Below, one piece after another: positions 56,676-64,000 of a stretch of DNA of 64,000 nucleotides; positions within the stretch are counted from its first letter, which is position 1, and the number at the start of each line of letters is the position of its first letter. Both the position numbers and the translations under genes were made by a program. The DNA comes from an uncultured Ruminococcus sp. (GTDB lineage: Bacteria > Bacillota > Clostridia > Oscillospirales > Ruminococcaceae), in assembly GCA_945877315.1 (NCBI GenBank), contig CAMCRP010000003.1:43914-107913 (forward strand), given 5' to 3'. The notes under the pieces were generated by a model that worked only from the letters and a program-made list of their open reading frames with translations, did not search any database and was not told the DNA's origin.

Positions 56676-57149
56676 TTATACATTAAGTTCAGCGACCCAT
56701 TTGTTAAGGTCGTTATCGGACGCACGATTTAATACTCTGCCGTTTTTCCACTTGGCAGGACATATCTTGTGAAGGATTTCTTCGGTTTTGCCCATGCCGC
56801 TTCCGCCCGAGGTCGCAAAGGGGATAACTGTTTTACCCGAGAAATCATAGCTTTCAAGGAATGTGTTAATGATCGTGGGAGCAACGTACCACCAGATAGG
56901 AAATCCCACAAACACAACATCATAATCCGCCATATTGTCAAGGCTTTCCGCAATTTCGGGACGTGAATCGGGAGAACTCATCTCAACGCTGCTGCGGCTC
57001 TTTTTGTTAGTCCAGTCAAGGTCTGCCTTTGAATAAGGCTGTTCGGGCTTTATCTCAAACAGGTCAGCTCCGGCTGCCTTTGCAAGTCGTTCAGCTGCCG
57101 ATTTTGTTACTCCGCTTGCCGAAAAATATGCAACTAATTTTTTACTCAT
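56676..57149 (-). CDS. Flavodoxin
   Basis: A 157-residue flavodoxin of the FldA-2/NAD(P)H-quinone type. [19 protein letters not shown] is the FMN phosphate-binding loop, [20 protein letters not shown] the central strand and [20 protein letters not shown] the isoalloxazine loop. GGAGG precedes the ATG. It is the first gene of the minus-strand redox unit and diverges from a LysR gene. A second flavodoxin with a lipoprotein signal lies at 59480. Confidence 0.92.
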   Translation of the reverse strand: MSKKLVAYFSASGVTKSAAERLAKAAGADLFEIKPEQPYSKADLDWTNKKSRSSVEMSSPDSRPEIAESLDNMADYDVVFVGFPIWWYVAPTIINTFLESYDFSGKTVIPFATSGGSGMGKTEEILHKICPAKWKNGRVLNRASDNDLNKWVAELNV

Positions 57150-57316
57150 AACAATACCTCCGATTTAAATTTGTTGTAAAAATTTCTCCTAAGTTATATT
57201 ATACATTGTCGGGATATATTTTGCAAATGCCTATATTTTATAACCGATTATGCTCAAAAGGCATATCTAAACAACAGAAATATTGCAAAAATGGAAAAAG
57301 TATGATATACTGAAAA

Positions 57317-57419
57317 ATACTAAACACCCATTAATCACGGGAATCTCTCGGCGCAAAAAACCATATACGCAAGCTTTTTACGCCGATTTCTTCTCCGTGA
57401 TTTAAATGGTGTTTAGTAT
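57317..57419 (-). mobile_element. Miniature inverted-repeat element, copy 3 (upstream of lysR)
   Basis: Inverted relative to copies 1 and 2: ATACTAAACACCCATTAATC at the left and ATTTAAATGGTGTTTAGTAT at the right, with core CCATATACGCAAGC. It ends about five bases before the ribosome site of the LysR gene, so it forms the 5' leader of that gene. Confidence 0.88.
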
Positions 57420-57437
57420 AAAATGGAGGTCGATAAA

Positions 57438-58325
57438 ATGGAACTTCGAGTACTGAATTACTTTCTTATGGCAGCAAGGGAGGAAAATATCACAAAAGCG
57501 GCACAGCTTCTGCACGTTACACAGCCGACACTGTCACGTCAGCTGATGCAGCTGGAGGACGAGCTTGGCGTGAAGCTGTTCAGGCGAAGCAATCACCGAA
57601 TTGTGCTGACCGATGAGGGTATGCTCCTAAAACGCAGAGCACAGGAAATGATAGACCTTGCGGAAAAGACAAAGCTTGATCTTGTCAAGTCCGAACAGCT
57701 TAGCGGTGAAATTGCAATAGGCAGCGGCGAGCTTATCAGTTTTTCTTTTCTCGCCGAAATAATGTCAGCCTTTCAGCAGAAAAATCCATTGGTGAAATAC
57801 AGGATATTCAGCGCAAACGCTGACAACATAAAGGACAGGCTTGAAAAGGGACTTCTTGATCTTGGACTGCTTTCAGAGCCTGTGGACATAGGAAAATACG
57901 AATTTATCCGTATGGCTGTAAAGGAAGAATGGGGCGTTCTTGTGCACTGTGATGATGAGCTGGCAGGGCAGGAATATGTAACTCCCCAAGACCTTATCAA
58001 CAGGCGGCTCTTTGTGTCGGAGAGGGCATTGGTACAGAATGAATTTTCGGCGTGGTTCGGAAAAAATGCCGACAGCCTTGATATTGCGGCAACATATAAT
58101 CTTCTTTACAATATTGCCGTAATGGTGCAGCATAAAATGGGAATAGCACTTTGTATACGTCTTGAAGCAAAATATGACGATTTGCGCTTTGTTCCGTTGA
58201 AGCCGCAGCTTAATATCGGCTCTGTATTGGTATGGAAGAAAAATCAGATAGTATCTCCGCTGATAAACGCCTTTATTGATTTTGCGGATAAATACTTTTT
58301 GAGCATACCTGATGATACAATATAA
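57438..58325 (+). CDS. LysR-family transcriptional regulator
   Basis: A 295-residue regulator. The helix-turn-helix is ENITKAAQLLHVTQPTLSRQ then LMQLEDELGVKLFRRSNHRI. The C-terminal effector domain runs from about residue 90 (GEIAIGSGELISFSFLAEIM). LysR proteins usually act on a divergent neighbour, here the flavodoxin unit, or on the decarboxylase-cupin gene downstream. I choose the ATG at 57438 because GGAGG lies eight bases before it. Confidence 0.93.
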   Translation: MELRVLNYFLMAAREENITKAAQLLHVTQPTLSRQLMQLEDELGVKLFRRSNHRIVLTDEGMLLKRRAQEMIDLAEKTKLDLVKSEQLSGEIAIGSGELISFSFLAEIMSAFQQKNPLVKYRIFSANADNIKDRLEKGLLDLGLLSEPVDIGKYEFIRMAVKEEWGVLVHCDDELAGQEYVTPQDLINRRLFVSERALVQNEFSAWFGKNADSLDIAATYNLLYNIAVMVQHKMGIALCIRLEAKYDDLRFVPLKPQLNIGSVLVWKKNQIVSPLINAFIDFADKYFLSIPDDTI

Positions 58326-58358
58326 GTATTTTACATTTCTGATGATCGGATATATAAT

Positions 58359-58392
58359 ATAGGCATAGTCAAAACGGCTATGCCTATTTTTT
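58359..58392 (+). terminator. Rho-independent terminator after lysR
   Basis: ATAGGCATAG pairs with CTATGCCTAT, then TTTTT. It ends just before the next ribosome site. Confidence 0.8.
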
Positions 58393-58407
58393 ATGGAGGT
58401 GTATAAT

Positions 58408-59160
58408 ATGATAAAACAAACAGCGGGAAGAGATAGTCTTGGATATTTTGCTCCCGAATTTGCAAGACTTAACGATGATGTTCTGTTCGGAGAAATATGG
58501 TCAAGAGAAGATAAGCTGAGCCTTAAGCTCAGGAGCATTGTAACGGTTTCTGTTCTTATCGGAAAGGGTATTGTGGATAATTCCCTTGAGTATCACCTTG
58601 CTTCTGCCAAAAAGAACGGAGTTACCCGTGATGAAATGGCGGAGATACTCACCCATATTGCATTTTATGCAGGCTGGCCCAATGCCTGGGCGGCGTTCAA
58701 AATGGCAAAAGAAGTATATAAGGACGAACAGGCTGCCGATGAACACGGAGGATTTTTCGGACAGGGCGAGTTCAACTCCGAATATGCAAAATATTTCACG
58801 GGGAAATCATACTTAAAGCCGCTGACCGACCCAAAGGAAACGGTATTTATTGCAAATGTGACCTTTGAGCCTGCCTGCCGCAACAACTGGCATATCCACA
58901 ACGCCGAAAAGGGCGGCGGTCAGATACTTATCTGCGTTGACGGTGAGGGCATATATCAGGAATGGGACAAGCCTGCACGTCATCTTAAAGCAGGCGAGGT
59001 TGTCACTATTCCGACAGGAGTAAAGCATTGGCACGGAGCGGCGGAAAACAGCTGGTTTTCTCATCTTGCGGTCGAAGTTCCCGGAGAGAATACCAAAACA
59101 GAATGGCTGGAGCCTGTGGACGAGGTTCAGTACAAAAACGCCGGAGAGGAACTGCAATGA
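58408..59160 (+). CDS. Carboxymuconolactone decarboxylase-like protein fused to a cupin
   Basis: A 250-residue fusion. Residues 1-110 form an AhpD/CMD-type helical domain (LKLRSIVTVSVLIGKGIVDN, NGVTRDEMAEILTHIAFYAG, WPNAWAAFKMAKEV). Residues 140-235 form a cupin (RNNWHIHNAEKGGGQILICV, AGEVVTIPTGVKHWHGAAEN) with the metal-binding His residues. Such fusions occur beside aldo/keto reductases and flavodoxins in Clostridia. The substrate is unknown. The CMD part lacks the CxxC of true AhpD peroxidase partners. Start chosen at 58408 by GGAGG. Confidence 0.88.
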   Translation: MIKQTAGRDSLGYFAPEFARLNDDVLFGEIWSREDKLSLKLRSIVTVSVLIGKGIVDNSLEYHLASAKKNGVTRDEMAEILTHIAFYAGWPNAWAAFKMAKEVYKDEQAADEHGGFFGQGEFNSEYAKYFTGKSYLKPLTDPKETVFIANVTFEPACRNNWHIHNAEKGGGQILICVDGEGIYQEWDKPARHLKAGEVVTIPTGVKHWHGAAENSWFSHLAVEVPGENTKTEWLEPVDEVQYKNAGEELQ

Positions 59161-59474
59161 CAAGAGAAGAAGTGTTGCGCCGATACAAAATTCCTGCTCA
59201 GATACTTGATGAATATGAGCCGCAGGGACAGGAGTACAACGACAGCGACATTGAACGGATAAGCACAATAGTGACTTTGAACGACATCGGTTTTAAGAAA
59301 GAAGATATCAAAGCGTATATGCTATTAGAACAGATAGGAGTATCGACTTTAAGGGAACGTCTTGAAATTCTTGAGGTAAAACGCAGTGCCATACTTGATG
59401 AAATGCATAAAAATGAAAAACAGCTTGAATGTCTGGATTATCTTAGATATAAGATGAAAAAAACAAAGGAGTAA
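59157..59474 (+). CDS. MerR-like regulatory protein
   Basis: A 105-residue protein whose N-terminus overlaps the previous stop by four bases (ATGA). VLRRYKIPAQILDEYE, then YNDSDIERISTIVTLNDIGF, KKEDIKAYMLLE and a C-terminal coiled coil resemble MerR-family regulators. The first helix-turn-helix half is short. It may sense the same signal as the surrounding redox genes. No metal-binding cysteines are present. Confidence 0.75.
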   Translation: MTREEVLRRYKIPAQILDEYEPQGQEYNDSDIERISTIVTLNDIGFKKEDIKAYMLLEQIGVSTLRERLEILEVKRSAILDEMHKNEKQLECLDYLRYKMKKTKE

Positions 59475-59479
59475 TTACT

Positions 59480-60208
59480 ATGAAAAAAATATTTTACTTC
59501 ATATTTGCAGCAATTGCCGCGGTATCAATGACCGCCTGTACAAATAATGAAACGCCGTCTGTCGATATATCTGAATCGGGAGGGCTGTCTGTCGAATCAT
59601 TGTCGGAAAATCTGACAACGGACATTCTTGACAGCATAGAGGTTAAAAACGAAACAATTTCCGAAACAGATAAATCCGATATATCCGAAAAAACCACAGC
59701 GGAAACTACCGAAGAAACACAAGAAGAAAGCAAAGCTGCATTGATCGTTTATTTCTATTGGTCGGGTAATACGGAAGCCGTTGCAAACGAAATAGCGGCT
59801 CAGACGGGTGCGGACATTTTTGAACTGATACCGGATCTGCCTTATACCGATGATTATGACGAACTGCTGGATATTGCTCAGGATGAACAAAGCAGAGGTG
59901 CACGTCCCCAAATAGCCGAAAGTATTGATTTGTCAGATTATGACACAGTTTTTATCGGTTATCCCAACTGGTGGGCAGATATGCCAATGATAGTATATAC
60001 CTTCTTTGATGAATATGACCTGTCAGGAAAAACTATTGCCCCATTCTGCACCAGCGGCGGCAGCGGTTTTTCGGGAACACTGGGCACCATAGCAGAGCTT
60101 GAACCCAATGCAGAAATAACCGAGGGGCTGCATATCAGCGGTTCGTCTGCCGATAAATGCGCAGATGATGTTTCGGAATGGCTTTCGGAAACGGGACTTT
60201 TGAACTGA
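59480..60208 (+). CDS. Flavodoxin-domain lipoprotein
   Basis: A 242-residue exported lipoprotein. The signal peptide MKKIFYFIFAAIAAVSMTAC ends in the lipobox cysteine at residue 20. A Ser/Thr/Glu-rich linker follows (about 21-85), then a flavodoxin domain: ALIVYFYWSGNTEAVANEIA (FMN loop), DTVFIGYPNWWADMPMIVYT and IAPFCTSGGSGFSGTLGTIA. It is anchored on the outer face of the membrane, with a DUF4405 membrane protein encoded next, so an extracytoplasmic electron-transfer role is plausible. Confidence 0.92.
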   Translation: MKKIFYFIFAAIAAVSMTACTNNETPSVDISESGGLSVESLSENLTTDILDSIEVKNETISETDKSDISEKTTAETTEETQEESKAALIVYFYWSGNTEAVANEIAAQTGADIFELIPDLPYTDDYDELLDIAQDEQSRGARPQIAESIDLSDYDTVFIGYPNWWADMPMIVYTFFDEYDLSGKTIAPFCTSGGSGFSGTLGTIAELEPNAEITEGLHISGSSADKCADDVSEWLSETGLLN

Positions 60209-60254
60209 GGTGACGTGCTTATCTCAATTCTCTGTGAATGAAAGGAAACATAAT

Positions 60255-60734
60255 ATGAAGCCTAAAGCGGTTATCAAAATTACAGCAGATATTGTTATGA
60301 CCCTTGCTCTGCTTTTTCTTATGGGCTATCAGCTTTGGGGAGAAGCAGCGCACGAATGGGTCGGAGCAGCTATGTTTGTACTTTTTATCTTTCATCATAT
60401 TCTGAATTTCGGATTTTGCAAAAACATATTCAAAGGAAAATACACACCTGTGCGGATTTTACGAACAATAACAGACTTTCTTGTTCTGGTCGATATGATA
60501 ATGCTTATGTACAGCGGGATTGTAATGTCACGTCACGTTTTTGCGTTTTTGCCTATTGAAAGCGGTATGGCTCTTGCAAGAAGGCTGCATATTTTAGGCT
60601 CTTATTGGGGCTTTGCCCTGATGAGTCTGCATTTGGGACTTCACAGGGAGTTTTTCGCAATGATAGTAAAAAAGAAGTCGGAGCATTATCCGTTAAAATT
60701 TCCGACCGGTTATGGGATAACTATGCCCTTTTGA
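60255..60734 (+). CDS. DUF4405 (cytochrome b561-like) membrane protein
   Basis: A 159-residue protein with about four membrane helices (11-27, 35-50, 77-95, 113-135). Histidines in FHHILNFGF, RRLHILGSYWG and LHLGLHREF sit at helix ends, as in DUF4405 or b561-like heme proteins. I place the start at MKPKAV because AAAGGA is six bases upstream. The family is usually longer; the end IT MPF may be a truncation, since mobile DNA begins about 120 bp later. Confidence 0.78.
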   Translation: MKPKAVIKITADIVMTLALLFLMGYQLWGEAAHEWVGAAMFVLFIFHHILNFGFCKNIFKGKYTPVRILRTITDFLVLVDMIMLMYSGIVMSRHVFAFLPIESGMALARRLHILGSYWGFALMSLHLGLHREFFAMIVKKKSEHYPLKFPTGYGITMPF

Positions 60735-60850
60735 GAGTAAAAACCCTGTTTGGGGTGGGAAATCAGGGGATTTGCACTTGCTTTTGTCTTGTTTTTCGTA
60801 AAATTTCAGCTATTGACGAATCTTTGAATTCGTTGGGGTTTTAATGTGGT

Positions 60851-60870
60851 TTTAATCAGCGGTTTCCTAA
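60851..60870. mobile_element. Solitary element end cutting the integrase gene
   Basis: TTTAATCAGCGGTTTCCTAA is the complement of TTAGGAAACCGCTGATTAAA, matching the terminus of the miniature element at 20464-20580 at most positions. The matching other end is not visible. Confidence 0.5.
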
Positions 60871-61926
60871 TATCCCCGAAACCGTCGTCGGGTCAATACC
60901 CGCACCGATCAGCAGATTTGTATGCAGATGCCGAAACTGATGGATACCGTAGAACGGAAAATTATTCTTCTCGCAAAATTCCTTCAGCCAGCCGTAGGGC
61001 GTTTGCGGATTCATGTGCTGACCGTCGTACTTTACGAATAGTCTGTCCGTTTCGTGCCACTTGCTGTCAAGCTTTATCCGTTCCTCGTCCTGCTCCTTTT
61101 TGTAAAGCAGGAGAACTTCGACTATCTCCATAGGCACCTTCACAAACCGCACGGAATTTTCCGTCTTGGTGGTATCGGTGTAAATGCCCTTCGCCTTGGT
61201 GTAATTGGACGTTCGCTGAATGTGGATAACTCCCGTTTGAAAATCAATGTCCTTCCACTCCAGACCGAGCATCTCTCCCCTGCGCATTCCACTGTAAATG
61301 TCAAGGGTGAAAAACGCCTGATATTTGAGCGGTGCAGTCTTGAGGAGCTTGAAAAATTCCTCGGTTTCCTCGATAGTCAGAATCTTGCGTTCCTTCTTGC
61401 TGCCTTTGGGAATTGTCACACGTCTGCAAGGGTTATCGCTTATCATATTCATTTTAATGGCGTAGTCGATAACAGTTGAGATGAAGGACAGATAGTGTAT
61501 CATGGTCTTTCGGGATAAGGGCTTGCCCGTGTTCTCGTTCACGCCGTCCTGCGTAAGGCTGTTGATGAACTTTTGAATTTCACGGGTGGTCAGCCTGTCC
61601 AGCCGTATGTGACCGATAGCTGCGTAGACACGCTTTGTTAGCTGCCGCTGTCTGGTGTATGTAGTGCTTTTCAGATTAAGCTTTGCATATTCCTCAAACC
61701 ACTCCTCGGTGAAGGCTTCAAACTTTACCGCCGAAACGACCTGACCATGCCTGCACTCCTCCTCAAACAGCACGATCTGACGCTGTAATTCCTTTTCAAT
61801 CTGCTTTTCGGTCATATTAGGATCGGGCGTCCGGGTCATTTTCTGAGTGACTTGTTTTCCGTCGGTTTTGTATCCGCAGGAAACCTTGATGCGGTATGAA
61901 TTGCCGCGTTTTTCAACTGATGCCAT
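60856..61926 (-). CDS. int: Tyrosine recombinase (Tn916-type integrase), truncated at the C-terminus
   Basis: A 356-residue integrase: an N-terminal arm-binding domain (SVEKRGNSYRIKVSCGYKTD), a SAM-like core-binding domain (residues 70-160) and a catalytic domain with the first Arg in YSGMRRGEMLGLEWKDIDF and the HxxR motif in IHQFRHLHTNLLIGAG. It stops at VSGILGNR, just before the segment that should carry the catalytic tyrosine. The break coincides with an element end (60851-60870). I place the start at MASVEK by GGAGG. It is probably inactive. Confidence 0.85.
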   Translation of the reverse strand: MASVEKRGNSYRIKVSCGYKTDGKQVTQKMTRTPDPNMTEKQIEKELQRQIVLFEEECRHGQVVSAVKFEAFTEEWFEEYAKLNLKSTTYTRQRQLTKRVYAAIGHIRLDRLTTREIQKFINSLTQDGVNENTGKPLSRKTMIHYLSFISTVIDYAIKMNMISDNPCRRVTIPKGSKKERKILTIEETEEFFKLLKTAPLKYQAFFTLDIYSGMRRGEMLGLEWKDIDFQTGVIHIQRTSNYTKAKGIYTDTTKTENSVRFVKVPMEIVEVLLLYKKEQDEERIKLDSKWHETDRLFVKYDGQHMNPQTPYGWLKEFCEKNNFPFYGIHQFRHLHTNLLIGAGIDPTTVSGILGNR

Positions 61927-61983
61927 AGGGCAAACCTCCTTGTTTGACCGTGGCATATTTCTGCATTTGAATGATTAATTATA

Positions 61984-62274
61984 TTAAGCCGTTTTCTTCA
62001 GATACTCCAAAAGAGCCGCCTTGTTGATAAGTATCTTTCCCCGCTTGCCTTGACCTGTGCGGATATAGGGGATCTTCTCCTGTGCCACAAGCTGGCGAAT
62101 GTTATGCTCGGATAATCCGCTGACAGCTTCAGCACATTCCTTGATGGTCAGCATCTCAACGGGAGCGTTCTCGTTTACGGCGGGCTTGTTATCCTGCTGA
62201 GCGTTGTTATTCTCGATAAGCTTCGATAACAGTGCTGCGATCTGCGCTATAATTTCAGTGTTGTTCATTTCCAT
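61984..62274 (-). CDS. xis: Excisionase-type DNA-binding protein
   Basis: A 96-residue protein. A 37-residue Asn/Gln-rich lead is followed by a MerR/excisionase helix-turn-helix: EMLTIKECAEAVSGLSEHNI, RQLVAQEKIPYIRTGQGKRG and ILINKAALLEYL. It lies 58 bp upstream of the integrase on the same strand, the usual Xis-Int order of Tn916-like elements. GGAGG precedes the ATG. Confidence 0.85.
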   Translation of the reverse strand: MEMNNTEIIAQIAALLSKLIENNNAQQDNKPAVNENAPVEMLTIKECAEAVSGLSEHNIRQLVAQEKIPYIRTGQGKRGKILINKAALLEYLKKTA

Positions 62275-62365
62275 AGTGATTTCCTCCTACATATAAACGA
62301 TTATTTGTTGTATTACCTGTTTCAATCGAAACAATTGCAAAAGCTCGTACGAAAAACTGCTGTTG

Positions 62366-62533
62366 TCATTGATTTTTTGTCCTATCATTGGTATAATTTA
62401 AAATATAGGGAATCAATTGTGTTACAGTAACCGTTATGACACTTCTCTCTGCCATATCCGCTCTTGAAGTTATAACGGAAACTGTTGTCAGCATCGGATA
62501 TTTTGTATGGCTTTTGAATGACTTTATGTGCAT
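62366..62533 (-). CDS. Small hypothetical protein
   Basis: A 55-codon frame MHIKSFKSHTKYPMLTTVSV then ITSRADMAERSVITVTVTQL. GGAGG lies eight bases before the ATG, a good site, which is the main support. No family is recognised. It stands between the relaxase and the excisionase on the same strand. Confidence 0.4.
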   Translation of the reverse strand: MHIKSFKSHTKYPMLTTVSVITSRADMAERSVITVTVTQLIPYILNYTNDRTKNQ

Positions 62534-62653
62534 TTCGCCACCTCCACGATGATAATATATCATTATGGAAGTGGGAAATACGAATGCAATATTATCTGTA
62601 ATTGATAAAAATAATGCTCAAGCTTATCTTTTCGCAGAATAATTACAGTAATA

Positions 62654-63436
62654 TCAAAGACTTCTGGAACGCAAATTATGCCGTATTTGGCTGCTGCGGT
62701 GAAGTTCTTCTCTGCATCTGGCATCTTCGTTTCTTGCTATAATGCAGCGGTTCTTATCGCCGGTCGGGGTGCGTTCGCCACGCAGTTCCCTGTTCCATTC
62801 GATAATATTCAGATGACGCAAAGGTTCTCTGTCTATCCCTTGAACCTCAAGGCTTTTGTGGCTGACACGGATATCCATATTATTACGCTCATATGCACGA
62901 TTTTGCTCCAGTGCCCATTGCTCACGCCAGATATCGAGATATTCTCGTTTGTTATGCTCCCGATCTTTTTTGGCATTGAACCCGTTTTCGTCGACGGTTC
63001 TGGTTGACACAATAATATGGACATGAGGATTGTTCCTTGACGGTTCAAGTGAATTCTCACCTTTGTGGATAGCGGCAATTGCACAAAGCCCATTGTTGAC
63101 GAAATTCTTTGTAATGAAGCTATCCACAATTCGAGTTTGCTCATGTGGTGACAACTCATTTGGCAAGGCAGCAATAAACAATCTCCCTGTCTGAGAATCT
63201 TTTCGCTTTTCTACATTATCCATGTTGGCACACAGGGTTTGCAGATCAGAAAAATGGGGGGGAGCATTAGACGGCAGATAGATATTATAGTATAGAATAT
63301 CGTTGCGTCTGCGATAATGCTTTATGCCGGTATAGGTGTCCTGCAGTGCTTGTCCGCTTATATAGTTTACCAGGCGGGCTAATGAGCTGTTTTTACTGCG
63401 GCTGATTATTCCGGCACGGAAAAGAAACAGAGACAT
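62654..63436 (-). CDS. mobL: MobA/MobL (MobQ) family relaxase
   Basis: A 260-residue relaxase region. ARLVNYISGQALQDTYTGIK is the N-terminal part, ALPNELSPHEQTRIVDSFIT the middle, and NNPHVHIIVSTRTVDENGF the metal-binding histidine motif, followed by NKREYLDIWREQWALEQN. It ends soon after EWNRELRGERTPTGD. GAGGAGG precedes the ATG. Full MobQ proteins often carry longer C-terminal parts, so this may be a minimal or shortened form. It is a different relaxase class from the MobV at 47.5 kb. Confidence 0.88.
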   Translation of the reverse strand: MSLFLFRAGIISRSKNSSLARLVNYISGQALQDTYTGIKHYRRRNDILYYNIYLPSNAPPHFSDLQTLCANMDNVEKRKDSQTGRLFIAALPNELSPHEQTRIVDSFITKNFVNNGLCAIAAIHKGENSLEPSRNNPHVHIIVSTRTVDENGFNAKKDREHNKREYLDIWREQWALEQNRAYERNNMDIRVSHKSLEVQGIDREPLRHLNIIEWNRELRGERTPTGDKNRCIIARNEDARCREELHRSSQIRHNLRSRSL

Positions 63437-63451
63437 TTTATTTCCTCCTCG

Positions 63452-63985
63452 TTATTTTGAGTCTGCACATTGTTCAAGTGCCGACTGAATGACGCCCTTA
63501 TTCTGTTGAATCTTAGCAATTATAGCCTGAATACGGTCGGAATTTATCTCTGAGCTTTCCTCTTGGATAAATTGAGCTGGAAGCATAGCTGCAATTGCCT
63601 CACCAAGCTTATAGTTAAGCTGTTTATCCGCTTTTTCCGAGGCTATTCTGCTGTTTCATTTCTGCTGCCTATAAGCTTCAAGCTTTGAATCAGCACCGGC
63701 TATGATCTCGTTAAAGCTCATGAAAGGGCGTTCCAAGTTATTCGTGCAGCTTTCATTAGCCAATTTGTTCCTTAAAATATTTTCGACAATAGCGTAGATA
63801 TCTGAGCTATTCATAATTAAAGGAATATTTGGGATCATATATCCCCTTACCTTATCGGCTAAATGCAAACCGTTTGGTGTAACCACAATGGCATGCTCAA
63901 GGCGAGCAAGCATATGAGGCGGAATAATAGGGAAATACTGATTAATGGGGCTGTAAAAAAACTCCCCAAGAAAAAAGACTGCCAT
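63452..63985 (-). pseudogene. Broken mobilisation-region gene with an in-frame TGA
   Basis: A 109-codon frame (63656-63985) ends FNEIIAGADSKLEAYRQQK at TGA, and the same frame continues without a new start as NSRIASEKADKQLNYKLGEA, then IAAMLPAQFIQEESSEINSD to a stop at 63452, 15 bases before mobL. The upstream end is also odd: the first dozen codons derive from an element end (GGAAATACTGATTAATGGGG at 63931). The original product is not recognised; it probably accompanied mobL. Confidence 0.6.
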
Positions 63986-64000
63986 CTTGCAAGAAAAGCA

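Noticed and set aside
43793..64000. Matching right attachment repeat of tRNA-Glu
   Set aside because: I looked for a second copy of TTCAATTCCCGTACGGGTCA downstream and did not see one; it may lie beyond the window.

Overview
This window spans the replication-origin region of a low-GC Gram-positive chromosome, followed by accessory DNA. The gene set (SpoVS, tandem SpoVG, RemB/YaaB, YmdB, Noc plus Soj and Spo0J, and the order dnaA-dnaN-yaaA-recF-remB-gyrB-gyrA) points to the Clostridia. Protein style and the dense structured intergenic repeats suggest a gut Ruminococcus or another Oscillospiraceae member; that is inference from gene content only.

Region 1 (1-9.9 kb): a partial recG, two small membrane proteins, the serine pathway genes serC-serA, a YefM/YoeB toxin-antitoxin pair with a TGTACA operator, a PilZ protein followed by an orphan ParA-type ATPase and a ComFB-like protein, spoVS and ymdB. 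Region 2 (10.1-24.4 kb): the origin. Genes left of it (gyrA, a YcxB-like gene, gyrB, remB, recF, yaaA, dnaN, dnaA) all run on the minus strand. Genes right of it (rpmH, rnpA, yidD, yidC, khpB, mnmE, mnmG, rsmG, noc, soj, spo0J) run on the plus strand, so replication should diverge from about 20-23 kb. Three perfect parS sites (TGTTCCACGTGAAACA) lie at 27.9, 31.7 and 32.9 kb. The gaps hold structured repeats: an inverted pair of about 700 bp bracketing the gyrA-dnaA block, a direct pair of about 300 bp with a co-varying hairpin, and GTGAAAA palindromes with nested miniature elements.

Region 3 (35-43.8 kb): an acyl-ACP thioesterase, guaB, a five-unit tandem array containing 40 consecutive T residues, a 1.3 kb gene-free stretch that repeats motifs seen at the origin, an AgcS symporter, two PH-domain membrane proteins, and tRNA-Met and tRNA-Glu.

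Region 4 (43.8-64 kb) is mobile or accessory. A large serine recombinase runs into the 3' end of tRNA-Glu and is followed by an XRE repressor, two SpoVG paralogues, a probable oriT and a MobV relaxase broken by an in-frame TAG. Next comes a defence-type cassette (m5C methyltransferase, restriction endonuclease, two membrane proteins and a soluble DUF6414-like protein) between direct repeats. A redox cluster follows (aldo/keto reductase, acetyltransferase, alcohol dehydrogenase, two flavodoxins, LysR and MerR regulators, a decarboxylase-cupin fusion, DUF4405). The end is a second mobile segment: a tyrosine integrase lacking its catalytic-tyrosine end, an excisionase, a MobQ relaxase and a broken gene.

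The best candidates for something undescribed are the PilZ-ParA-ComFB gene set, the membrane/DUF6414 module behind the restriction-modification genes, and the TGTTGAAAA box clusters at both the origin and 38.6-39.1 kb.
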